Source: Thalassobaculum sp965228445 (GTDB lineage: Bacteria > Pseudomonadota > Alphaproteobacteria > Thalassobaculales > Thalassobaculaceae). Taken from it: DNA of 64,000 bases. Position 1 is the first letter of the stretch. Each line of letters opens with the position of its first letter. Positions 9,197 through 18,100 of the stretch are shown here, piece by piece. Where the stretch lies: assembly GCA_965228445.1 (NCBI GenBank), contig OZ245813.1, positions 558,001-622,000 on the forward strand. The letters run 5' to 3'. The position numbers were made by a program, and so were the translations under genes. The notes below the pieces were generated by a model, which was not told the DNA's origin, did no database searches, and saw only the letters and a program-made list of their open reading frames with translations.

Positions 9197-9577
9197 CTAC
9201 CCGAACAGCCGCTTCAGCAGGCCGACCTTCTTCGGCTTCGGCTGGGGCCGGCGGGCGGACGACGTCAGCATCGTCTCCAGGTAGCGGTAGGAATGTTCGC
9301 TCGGCGTGGCGAAGTCGATGCCCACCACTTTCCGGAAGATGTCGAGCCAGACCACGTGGCCGTACAGGAAGGCCTTGTCGTTCGGATTGGATTCGTGAAA
9401 CAGGGTCAGAAAGACCTTCTTGCCGGTGACGAAGCCGAGGCTGGCGTCGCCGATCAGCAGGCCGCCGGCGGAGAAGTTGAGAACGGAATAGCGCTGGCGA
9501 TCGACCTCGACCATCAGGCCGGACTTGGCCGCGCGTTTGTCGCGCCTTTGATCGATGTCCTGTCTCGAAGAGATCAT
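9197..9577 (-). CDS. PilZ-domain protein
   Basis: A 126-aa cytosolic protein, essentially one PilZ domain. The RxxxR motif is RRDKR (residues 11-15) and the second motif (D/N)xSxxG is NFSAGG (34-39), so the residues used to bind cyclic di-GMP are present. The C-terminus is Lys/Pro-rich (RRPQPKPKKVG). It converges with the diguanylate cyclase gene and is probably one of its output proteins. It could control the polysaccharide system, motility or another target; nothing in the sequence fixes the partner. Start ATG 9577; no other good start is visible. Confidence 0.75.
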   Translation of the reverse strand: MISSRQDIDQRRDKRAAKSGLMVEVDRQRYSVLNFSAGGLLIGDASLGFVTGKKVFLTLFHESNPNDKAFLYGHVVWLDIFRKVVGIDFATPSEHSYRYLETMLTSSARRPQPKPKKVGLLKRLFG

Positions 9578-9812
9578 TTTACCGCTTTTTCAGGTCCATA
9601 GGCGTTTCGTTCGGGGTTTCCGGCGGGCAGAGATCCGTTTCTGGCCGTCGATCGTCCGATATCGGTGTCTGACGGGGCCTGTTGCCGGATGAACCCAAAC
9701 GGTGTTTCGATACTACAGGATGAGTTAACTTTTTATGCATAAGGGCGGACTGGGATTTCCCGGGGCCGCCATCTGGTGTTAGTTCCGGGGCAATGGGGAT
9801 CTGGGTGGGGCC

Positions 9813-10502
9813 ATGAACGCGCGTGCCGTCAAGCTGAAGAAAGCTTATCTGTTCAGCGATATCGACGATGTCGTGCTCGATCGGATCGCCGACCTGTGCG
9901 ACTGGCGCCGCTATCAGAAGGGGCGCCAGATCGTCGGCGAGCAGGATCTGACCAATGTGGTCTACATCCTCACGGCCGGCAAGGTGCGGGCCAAGCGGTT
10001 CTCCACCAGCGGCAAGGAGGTCTCCTATCGCGACCTCGACGAGGGCGCCACGTTCGGCGAGTACTCGGCGATCGACGCCCGGCCGCGCTCGGCGACGGTG
10101 GTGGCGCTGACCGACTGCGAGACCGCGGTGCTCGGTCAGGCGGAGTTCCTGACGCTGATTCAGGAACACCCGGCCGTCGCCATGAGGTTCATCAAGGAAC
10201 TGGTCCAGCAGGTCCGCAGCCTGAGCGACCGGGTGTTCGAGTTCAGTACGCTGGCGGTGAACAACCGGATCCACGCCGAACTGGTGCGCATGGCCGGCGA
10301 CGCGCCGGAGGAGGCGGGGGGCGTGCACCGGATAAAGAGCCCGCCGACCCATCTCGAGATCGCCAACCGGATCAGTACGCACCGCGAGGCGGTGTCCCGG
10401 GAACTGGCCTACCTGGAGAGCGAAGGGCTGATCAGGAAGTCGCGGCAGGTGCTCGAGATCCTCGATATCGAGCGGCTGCGGGCGATGATCTCCAACATCT
10501 GA
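9813..10502 (+). CDS. Crp/Fnr-family transcription regulator
   Basis: A 229-aa protein: an N-terminal cyclic-nucleotide-binding beta-roll (about 12-125), a long dimer helix (about 130-160) and a C-terminal winged HTH (about 165-225, THLEIANRISTHREAVSREL). The phosphate-binding cassette reads FGEYSAIDARPRSATV and keeps the Glu and Arg-Ser of cAMP-binding members. No cysteine cluster for an Fe-S centre is seen, so it is unlikely to be a classical Fnr. It is preceded by a GGGTGGGG RBS-like stretch. A dyad TGTGA-N4-TCACA at 12743-12758 is a candidate target, and a class III cyclase lies at 15135-18158. The ligand is inferred, not shown; cyclic di-GMP binding is possible too. Confidence 0.85.
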   Translation: MNARAVKLKKAYLFSDIDDVVLDRIADLCDWRRYQKGRQIVGEQDLTNVVYILTAGKVRAKRFSTSGKEVSYRDLDEGATFGEYSAIDARPRSATVVALTDCETAVLGQAEFLTLIQEHPAVAMRFIKELVQQVRSLSDRVFEFSTLAVNNRIHAELVRMAGDAPEEAGGVHRIKSPPTHLEIANRISTHREAVSRELAYLESEGLIRKSRQVLEILDIERLRAMISNI

Positions 10503-10508
10503 CCCTGC

Positions 10509-12674
10509 CTACCAGTTCTCCTCCACCGCCCTGGCGACGGCCGAGCGGCTGTCGGTCAGCGGATTGATCGCGCCCGCGACGGCGATCACCGTCTCGCGGG
10601 TGACGCCGGTCTGCTTCAGGGCGGTGACGGCGGACTGGACCCGCTTGCCGTTCGGTTTCATCGGCGACATGCGGGTCTTCCCGGAGACCGGCGACTCGGC
10701 GAAGGTCGCGATCTGCAGCAGGCCGGCCGCGAGCCGGGCGCCGAGCGGATAGGCCGGCTGGCGCAGCAGCATGTCGGTATCCTCGACCCCGCGATAGCTT
10801 GCCAGATAGCCGAGCGCCATGGCCTCGCAGAACGGCCGTCGGGCGGTGATGCGCGACGTGCTGCGGCACAGCGGCGGGTCGGCCCGCACTGTGACGGTGA
10901 CCGACGGTCCCTCGATCCAGCCGCGTTCGCGGGTCTTCACCGCCAGTTCCACCACATGGTCCCCCACCTTGGTGAAGACCGGATCGTCACCGCTGCTGTG
11001 CAGCTGCAGGATGTGCCGGTGCCGCTCGCCGGGGGCGAGGCTGACCATCTCCATGCCGTCGCACATCGTCTGGGCGGCACCGATCAGCCGCCGGCGCACG
11101 GCGACCGGGTCCATCACCGCCACCTCGCTCAGCCCGTCGGTCAGCGTGACCGAAGCCGGCACGGTAATCGGCGTGGCGGTGATGTTGCGCAGGGTCATCT
11201 CCAGGAACACCGGCTCGCCCAGGTCGAAGCTGCGCTTGATCGAGGCCGGCGCGTCGTCCGCCGCCAACTCGTTGGCCGGTCGCACCGAGACCCGGATGTC
11301 GAGCACCGGATCGGTCTTGAAGGCGGGGGTACGGCCGGGATCGGGCTGCAGGCCGATCTCGATGCCCTTGGGCGGTGCGCTCCAGTTGCCCCAGCCGGGA
11401 CAGACTTCCGGGTCCGGCCGGTGGCTCAGGTTGCGGCTGTCGACCGCGTCGAACTCCAGCCGGGAGATCGCCGGAAACAGCGGCCCCTTGGCCGGATCGA
11501 CGATCCGCAGCAGTTCCTGGATCTGGTTCATGATCCCGCAGTTCTGCGCCCGGTCCACCGGCGAGTGCCGCAGCCCGAGCGTATGCCCCATCTCATGGGC
11601 CATGGTGCGCAGGGCGACCTGCGGCGACTTGCCGATCGGCAGGCCGCGCACGCTCTGATCGATCCTGGTGTTCAACTCGTCCACCGAGCTGGCGAGGTCG
11701 GCGTCGAGGAACACCGCGGCGCCCTGGCGGTGACGGTCGATGTTGTCGAACATTAGCCCGGCGATGTTGCCGAACTGACCGCTGCCGTCGAGGCCGGACC
11801 AGTTCAGCGACGACACCAGGAACAGATGCTGGATCCACAGCGGCCCGGCGGCATAGCGGTTGACCTGCGCGGCCAGCATGGTGTCGAGTTCGCTGCGGAT
11901 CAGGCTGTCGTCGGACGGGATCTTGTCCTCGGGTCGGATTACCTCCAGGTCGATGCCGGCCTTGCGGTAGATCTCCACCAGTGCGGCGGCGTTGTGGGTC
12001 TCGTCCTCCGGCCAGGGCCGGCCCTCCATCTCGTGCACCACCAGCCGCATGCCGCGGGGATAGGCGGAGGCCTTCACCGCCCAGAGGGCATGGTCGGCGC
12101 CGTCGCACTGGATCGATCCGGCCAGGATCGGAGCGGGGGCCGCGGCGGCCGCATGGTGATGGCGGGTGGGCTGCAGGCCGAGCGACAGGAGGCAGTCGGC
12201 GAAACTCTCGAACTCGCCGACCTTGTTGCTGACGGCGCTGCCGATGGTCGGCTGCCAGGCGAAGACCCGGGCCTGCACGGTCAGCACGTTCCCCGACAGC
12301 CCGCCGCCGAGCGACCGGAAGTGGCAGGCATAGTCGCTGCGGTTCGGCTGGCAGAACCAGTTTTCGCCCACGGCGAGGCGGTCGGCGGCATGGGGCAGGT
12401 CGGCGGCGGCAAGGCCTGCGGGGACCCGATACAGGTCGCCGGAGACGCAGAGCCGTCCGTCCTCCAGCGAGACCCGAAGCGTCCCCTGATGGGCCGGCGT
12501 TCCATCCTCCGCCAAGGTCATCAGATACCAGGAGCCGATCGCGAGCGCGGGCGTCAGGGCGGCATCGGCCGCCTGGGCCGGGGAGGGAGGCCAGGGGCAG
12601 GGGCTGGCGGCTGGACTTGCGGCGACCCCCGCGAATACATCGGCATGCGGCGCGACAATCGACGAGACGTCCAC
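10509..12674 (-). CDS. Zinc metallopeptidase of metzincin type
   Basis: A 721-aa protein with the metzincin zinc site HEMGHTLGLRH (His360, His364, His370). The region before it resembles reprolysin/matrixin-like catalytic domains; the part after it (about 440-650) looks like beta-rich accessory domains. I chose GTG 12674 because GGGAGG lies 8 nt upstream and no in-frame ATG exists near it. The N-terminus has an Ala/Pro-rich stretch (PSPAQAADAALTPALA) that could be an export signal, but no classical signal peptide is clear. It is divergent from the 76-aa/YcaO/TfuA genes, with a dyad between them. A role in processing their product is possible but unproven. Confidence 0.72.
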   Translation of the reverse strand: MDVSSIVAPHADVFAGVAASPAASPCPWPPSPAQAADAALTPALAIGSWYLMTLAEDGTPAHQGTLRVSLEDGRLCVSGDLYRVPAGLAAADLPHAADRLAVGENWFCQPNRSDYACHFRSLGGGLSGNVLTVQARVFAWQPTIGSAVSNKVGEFESFADCLLSLGLQPTRHHHAAAAAPAPILAGSIQCDGADHALWAVKASAYPRGMRLVVHEMEGRPWPEDETHNAAALVEIYRKAGIDLEVIRPEDKIPSDDSLIRSELDTMLAAQVNRYAAGPLWIQHLFLVSSLNWSGLDGSGQFGNIAGLMFDNIDRHRQGAAVFLDADLASSVDELNTRIDQSVRGLPIGKSPQVALRTMAHEMGHTLGLRHSPVDRAQNCGIMNQIQELLRIVDPAKGPLFPAISRLEFDAVDSRNLSHRPDPEVCPGWGNWSAPPKGIEIGLQPDPGRTPAFKTDPVLDIRVSVRPANELAADDAPASIKRSFDLGEPVFLEMTLRNITATPITVPASVTLTDGLSEVAVMDPVAVRRRLIGAAQTMCDGMEMVSLAPGERHRHILQLHSSGDDPVFTKVGDHVVELAVKTRERGWIEGPSVTVTVRADPPLCRSTSRITARRPFCEAMALGYLASYRGVEDTDMLLRQPAYPLGARLAAGLLQIATFAESPVSGKTRMSPMKPNGKRVQSAVTALKQTGVTRETVIAVAGAINPLTDSRSAVARAVEENW

Positions 12675-12742
12675 GGAACCAGCCTCCCGGCGAGGTGAAT
12701 GAGAAAAGCGCGGCAGCTTTTTCTTGCGCTTGCTTTGCGTCA

Positions 12743-12758
12743 GTGTGAATTCTCACAC
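12743..12758. promoter_or_regulatory. Crp/Fnr-like dyad GTGTGA-N4-TCACAC
   Basis: A perfect 6-bp inverted repeat, GTGTGAATTCTCACAC, lies between the divergent peptidase (start 12674) and the 76-aa gene (start 12837). The half-sites equal the Crp core TGTGA/TCACA, but the spacer is 4 nt as in Fnr sites rather than 6. A Crp/Fnr regulator is encoded 2.3 kb away. Confidence 0.5.
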
Positions 12759-12836
12759 AGCTAGTGGGTGAAGCCCATGGCCGGGTTGGTGTTACTCTCC
12801 CGCCCGCGTCATGCGCAATTTGTAAGGAGTGGGGCG

Positions 12837-13067
12837 ATGGCCGACGACGTGTGGAATGTTGGGATTTTCTACCAGGCCGATAACGGCGACTGGTACGAGA
12901 TCAAGAAGACCCGGCTGCTGGACCGGCTGGACAGCAACCCGAATTTCGAAAAGGTCCTGAACAAGGCGGGCGCTCAGTTCCCGAACAAGGCCTTCGTGCT
13001 GCGCAGCGACGGCACCGCCGACCGCAGCGACAGCTTCAACTGCATGGACGGCGTCGACGGGGCCTGA
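12837..13067 (+). CDS. 76-aa protein preceding YcaO-TfuA; candidate modified peptide or partner
   Basis: I chose ATG 12837 because AAGGAG lies 8 nt upstream; an earlier in-frame ATG at 12768 lacks an RBS and would add 23 odd residues. The product is small and charged, with a likely folded N-terminal part (WNVGIFYQADNGDWYEI) and a C-terminus SFNCMDGVDGA that holds the only cysteine. It ends 62 nt before the YcaO gene on the same strand. A leader-like body with a short Cys-containing tail suggests a RiPP precursor, since trifolitoxin also has a short Cys-containing core and TfuA in its cluster. I do not recognise the family, so it may instead be a partner protein. Confidence 0.6.
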   Translation: MADDVWNVGIFYQADNGDWYEIKKTRLLDRLDSNPNFEKVLNKAGAQFPNKAFVLRSDGTADRSDSFNCMDGVDGA

Positions 13068-13128
13068 GCTCGCTCCGACGAATAGCCCCGACGATCGCTC
13101 CTGTAGTCTCAGACGATAGGAGGGAGCG

Positions 13129-14379
13129 GTGAACGATGCCGCCCCGATGACCTTCGCAGAAGTCGAAGGTACCACGCGCGCCTGTTCACCGCGCGAGACG
13201 ATAGACCGCGTGATGCCGTTGCTGCCTGTCTTCGGCATCACGCGGGTCGCCAATGTGACCGGCCTCGACACCATCGGCATTCCGGTGGTGATGGTCACCC
13301 GACCGAACGCCCGTTCCGTCTCGGTATCACAGGGCAAGGGCGCGACCCTGGACGCGGCCAAGGCGTCTGGCCTGATGGAGGCGATCGAGATCCATCACGC
13401 CGAACATATCCTGACGCCGCTGCTGCTGGGCTCGTACAACGAGCTTCGGTTCCGCGAAACCGTCGCGGACGTGACCGCGATGGCCCTGTCGACCCGAAAG
13501 GACATGACGGCGTCGGCCCGCCTGCTTTGGGCCCAGGGCTACGACCTGACCTCCGGCGAGCCCGTCTGGGTGCCGTATGAGGCGGTCCATACAGACTTCC
13601 GAACGCCGTTTCCCGAAGGCAGCGGCTATTTTCTCTGCACGTCCAACGGCCTGGCCTCCGGCAACACCATCGAGGAGGCGATCTGTCACGGGTTGAGCGA
13701 GGTGATCGAGCGCGACTGCCTGGCGCTTTGGCGCCTGAAATCCAAGGAGGATCGGGATCGCTGCGAGGTCGATCTGTCCACGGTGAGCGATCCGCACTGC
13801 CGGGCGCTGCTCGACCGTTATGCCGCCGCCGAGGTGCCGGTACGGGCCTGGAACCTCACCTCGGAGATCGGCGTCCCGGTTTTCAACGTCTGGATCCCCA
13901 CACCGCCGTCCGGGGTGCCGATTTCAGTCACCGGGTTCGACGGGCATGGATGCCATCCCTTCGCCCATATTGCCCTGTCCCGCGCCTTGTCGGAGGCAGC
14001 CCAGGGCCGGCTGACCATGATCGCCGGCGTGCGCGACGATATCGACCCGACCTATTACGACGAGCGTCCCGAAGACGCGCCGGTCCCCAAGCCGGCGGTC
14101 GAGACCCGCTCGGCGCCGCCGCCGGTTTCTTATGGCGACGTTCCCAGCCTGCCGGGTCGCAGTTCCCGGGCGTTGATCGAACGGATGGTCGAGCGGCTTT
14201 CGTCGATAGGTTTGGATCAGGTGATCGTGGTTGATCTGACCCGCCCCGAATTCAACATCCCGGTGGCGCGGGTGACTGTGCCGGGCCTGGAAGGCAACCC
14301 CAACGCCCGCCTGTACCGGCCGGGCCGGCGTGCGCTCCAGGCCGCCGGGATCGATCCGCAGGGGGGAGAGGCGTCATGA
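13129..14379 (+). CDS. YcaO-domain protein (ATP-dependent backbone modification)
   Basis: A 416-aa YcaO protein. YcaO enzymes phosphorylate a peptide-backbone amide to install azolines, amidines or thioamides. Both ATP-site blocks are visible: SQGKGATLDAAKASGLMEAIE (Lys70, Glu84) and GNTIEEAICHGLSEVIERD (Glu182/183, Glu191, Glu194). The tail does not end in the Pro-rich PxPxP of many azoline cyclodehydratases, and no E1-like partner is present. The gene overlaps the TfuA gene by 4 nt, and YcaO-TfuA pairs are known for thioamidation. Start GTG 13129 follows a strong GGAGGGAG. The substrate is probably the protein encoded at 12837-13067, or a cellular protein. Confidence 0.88.
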   Translation: MNDAAPMTFAEVEGTTRACSPRETIDRVMPLLPVFGITRVANVTGLDTIGIPVVMVTRPNARSVSVSQGKGATLDAAKASGLMEAIEIHHAEHILTPLLLGSYNELRFRETVADVTAMALSTRKDMTASARLLWAQGYDLTSGEPVWVPYEAVHTDFRTPFPEGSGYFLCTSNGLASGNTIEEAICHGLSEVIERDCLALWRLKSKEDRDRCEVDLSTVSDPHCRALLDRYAAAEVPVRAWNLTSEIGVPVFNVWIPTPPSGVPISVTGFDGHGCHPFAHIALSRALSEAAQGRLTMIAGVRDDIDPTYYDERPEDAPVPKPAVETRSAPPPVSYGDVPSLPGRSSRALIERMVERLSSIGLDQVIVVDLTRPEFNIPVARVTVPGLEGNPNARLYRPGRRALQAAGIDPQGGEAS

Positions 14380-15128
14380 CCCTGATCGTGTTCGGCGGCC
14401 CATCCCTGAAGGCCGGCGCGCGGGAGCGCTTCCCGGAGCTGTCCCTCCGCGGCCCGGCCCGTCAGGGCGACGTGTACCTCGCCCTGCGCGGGTCGCCCCG
14501 GGCGATCGGCATCATCGACGGTTTCTTCGATGCCGTGCCCTCGGTCTGGCACAAGGAGGTTCTCTGGGCGATGGCTCAGGGTGTCCATATCCTCGGAGCA
14601 TCCAGCATCGGCGCCCTGCGCGCGGCCGAGCTCGACAGTTTCGGCATGGAAGGTGTCGGCAGCGTCTACGAGGCGTTTCGCGACGGGGAGTTGGAGGATG
14701 ACGATGAGGTGGCCGTCACCCACGGGCCGCTCGAACTCGGCCATCGGCCACTGACCCTGGCCATGGTCAGCATCCGGGCCACCCTTGACGCCTTCCCGGC
14801 CGACCGGCTGGCAGAGCCGGGCAGTCTCCCGCTGTTTCGGGATGCGGCGAAGGCGTTGGGGTATCGCGACCGGATGGTGCCGCGGATCTCGACGCGCGCC
14901 CTGGACCTTGGGGGCCATGCAGCGGATATCGCCGCATTGTCGGGCCATCTGGCGGAGCATCTTGTCGATGTGAAAGCCGAGGACGCGGAGACGCTGATGA
15001 CGGTAATGCGCGACCGGGCAGGGGAATTCGCGCAGCCGAAGACCGTGCGCTACACGTTTAGCGAGACGTCGGCCTGGCGGGCTTTTGTCGCCTGGGCGGA
15101 GGGTCAAACATGGCCAAGGGTGGCCTGA
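14376..15128 (+). CDS. TfuA-like protein
   Basis: A 250-aa protein matching the TfuA family: the start MTLIVFGGPSLK, IGIIDGFFDAVPSVWHKEVLWAM and HILGASSIGALRAAEL are typical. In thioamide-forming systems TfuA works with YcaO and is thought to help deliver sulfur or to activate YcaO. Its ATG overlaps the stop of the YcaO gene (ATGA), so translational coupling is likely. No sulfurtransferase gene is seen next door. It converges with the cyclase gene, whose stop is 6 nt away. The family call is strong; the mechanistic role follows from the pairing. Confidence 0.88.
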   Translation: MTLIVFGGPSLKAGARERFPELSLRGPARQGDVYLALRGSPRAIGIIDGFFDAVPSVWHKEVLWAMAQGVHILGASSIGALRAAELDSFGMEGVGSVYEAFRDGELEDDDEVAVTHGPLELGHRPLTLAMVSIRATLDAFPADRLAEPGSLPLFRDAAKALGYRDRMVPRISTRALDLGGHAADIAALSGHLAEHLVDVKAEDAETLMTVMRDRAGEFAQPKTVRYTFSETSAWRAFVAWAEGQTWPRVA

Positions 15129-15134
15129 CGAGAG

Positions 15135-18100
15135 TCACCGCCGTTTCAGACGCGCCTGGGTGTCGAGAATCGTCTGCCGCAGGTAGGGCGACTCAAAAGT
15201 CTCGGCGGACGATAAGGCAGAGGCGAAGGCTTGGTTGCCTTCGGTTTCATATCCCAATCGGGTACGCGCCTCTCCCAATAGCCGGAAGCGTTCCGAGTCG
15301 TAATAATACGGATGATCCGACGTTAGAGCTTGTTCTGCCCTCCTCAGCTCGCTCTCGCTTTCCAATTCGGCGCCCTTGGCGAGCAGGCATTCACCGAGCA
15401 AGGTGAGGCCGTACGAGAGGTGAAGGCCGCCGCCTGCGCCCTGATAGGAGGTGATCGCGTCCTGTACGCGAGCGATCCCGGTTTCAAAATCGCCCATGTG
15501 ACACAGGGCCCAGCCGGAAATAATGCCGCTTCGGTCAATCCAGTAACGCATGCTCGAGATGTTCTCGCTGGCGAACGCGATCGACTTTTCTGCATCGGCC
15601 TTCGCTGCTTCGGCGTTGCGTTCGGTCTGCCAAATGGACGCGGACATGCTGTAGGCGTACGCGATATCGAACGGGTTGCCGACCGCGTTCGCCCACTCCT
15701 TTGCCTCGTCGATCTTGCGTAACGCAGCGTCTCTGTCGCCAAGAAACCACGTGTTCCAAGCGCTCAATGAAAGCGTCGCGATTCCGGGGTTGCTTCGACC
15801 CGACCCCGTTTCATGGCTGCCTTTGATCTTCTCGAAGATCTGCAGGGACTCGTCGAAATGGTGCTGCGCGCGCCGGAAATGGCCTGACCACAGGTGATAG
15901 GCGCCGCTGGCGTTCGAGGCGACGAGCTTCATCGCCGGATCGTTGGAACGGCTGGCGACCGCGCTGAACTGCGGGGTCAGCACGGCGACCATGGGGAAGT
16001 TCCCCTGGATCATGTTGGCGTTCCACAACCCGCGTACCGCGTCGAAGGTAGAGCGGATCTCGTCACTCGTCACCGTCAGGGACAGCGCCTTCTCGAACAG
16101 CTCTTGGGCGACCTGATCGCCCCAGCCGAAGAAGATGCTCCGCGTCGTCCCGAGCTGGTTGTAGATTCGCACCAGCCATTCCCGGCGGCGGCCGCCTTCC
16201 TCCATGGCGTCGGCCTCGGCGGCGGCGAGGTCGAGCTGGTGGAGGGACTCCGTCGCGGCGTACTGTCCCTTGAACTTCTCGGCCGCCACCAGACGGTAGG
16301 TCAGGCACTTCTCGACGTTGTCCGCCTCGGAGAAATGCCAGGCGAGCACCTCCGGCAGGGCGGCGAAGCCGTCCTCCGCCGCGTAGGTCTCCATCGCCTG
16401 GGCGATCCTGCCGTGCAGGGCCGAGCGGTCGGCCTTCAGCAGGCTGGAATAGCCGGCGTCGCGCAGCAGGGCGTGGCGGAACCGGAACTCGTCGCCGACC
16501 GCCGCACTGCCGGTCAGGATGTCGCGGGACTCCAGGTCGGAGATCACCGCGATCGCCCGGTCGATATCGACCCCCACCGTCCGGGCCACCAGCCGCAGGT
16601 CGAAGACGTCGCCGCAGACCGCGCAGGCTTGAATGAAGGCCTTGCCGGGGCCGAGTTCGTCGATCCGCTCGTTGAGTAGGTCGGCCAGGGTGGCCGGCGC
16701 GTCGTCCGGATCGACCTCCTGGCCGTTCCCGTTGCCCTTGCGGGCGGCGACTCGGTCGAGCTGGTGGGTGACGTACTCCTCGATATACAGCGGCATGCCG
16801 CCGACCTTAGCCAGGATGGTCTGGGCGTCGAGATGGGCGAACGGCTTCTCCGAGATCAGCAGGTCGACCATCTCCCGCGCGTCGTCCTGGGTCAGGCCGG
16901 GAAGCTGGAGTTCGGTGACATCGAGCTTGAGGCGGGCGGACAGAGTCTCCCGGCTGGTCAGCACCACCAGGATCGGGTGCTGCTCCACCACCTGACACAG
17001 CGCCTCCAGCCACTCGGTGGAGGAATCGTCCAGCCATTGAACGTCCTCGATGACCACGATGACCGGCGTGCGGGCGGCCAGTGCGACCAGGCGTCGTACC
17101 AGGGCGGCGACCACACGGGCGCGCTCCTCGCCGGGGCGTGAGGTGGCGATGCCGGACTGCCCGTCCTCCAGGATGCGCAGGATCGCCTGGGCGTCCTCCA
17201 GCTCCTGCGCGCCGGCCGAAGAGGCCAGCTCGCCCGTCAGCGTCTCCAGCCGCGACCCGCCGGCCTGCGTGGCGGTGTCGAGGTGGCGGACCAGTTCGTC
17301 GCGCAGCGGCTGCCAGGGACTGTTGCGGTGGTGGGTGTTGCCCTGCATCAGCACCAGGTGCGGCGCGTCCTCGGTCACCGAATGGACGAACTCGTAGATC
17401 ACCCGCGACTTGCCGATGCCGGCCGGGCCGACCACGCCGACCGCCGCCCCCTGGCCGAGCCGGGCGCCGTCCCACAGCCGGTGCAGAACCGTCAGTTCCT
17501 CGGTGCGGCCGACGAAGGCGCAGCGCTGCAGGGCGTCGCGGGCGAGGAAGCGCAGGGGAAGCTCGCGGTGGCCGCGCACCCGCCAGAACATCTCCGGGTT
17601 CCGGAAGCCCTTCAGCCGGATCGGCGGGTTCGGGGCGCAGACGAAGAAGCCTCCGGCCTTGCGGTACACGGCGTCGGAGATCGAGACCTCGCCGGGATCG
17701 ACCTGTTCCTGCAGGCGCCGGGCGACGTGGGGGGCGCGGCCGATGACCTCGTAGAAGATCGAGCCGCCGCTGGTATAGGCCTCGCCGACGAGCACGGAGC
17801 CCGAGGCGATGCCGGTGCGGCAGGCCAGCGGCTCCCCGGTCGGCGTGCGGATCTTGGAAACGGCGGCGGCGACCGCCAGTCCGGCGCGCACGGCCTGCTC
17901 GCTGGCATCCTCGCGAGCGGCGGGAAACCCGAAATAGGCGAGCACGCCATCGCCCTCGATGCGGGCGATGTAGCCACCGAACTCCTTGATCAACTGGGCG
18001 CACTTGCCCGAGAACGCATCGAAGACGTTCTGCGCATCCTCCGGATCGAACTCGTCGACCAGGCTGGTGGACCCCACCAGATCGACGAACATGACCGTCA

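Noticed and set aside
12768..12836. Upstream start of the 76-aa protein
   Set aside because: No RBS before ATG 12768, and the added residues are unlike the rest; AAGGAG precedes ATG 12837.
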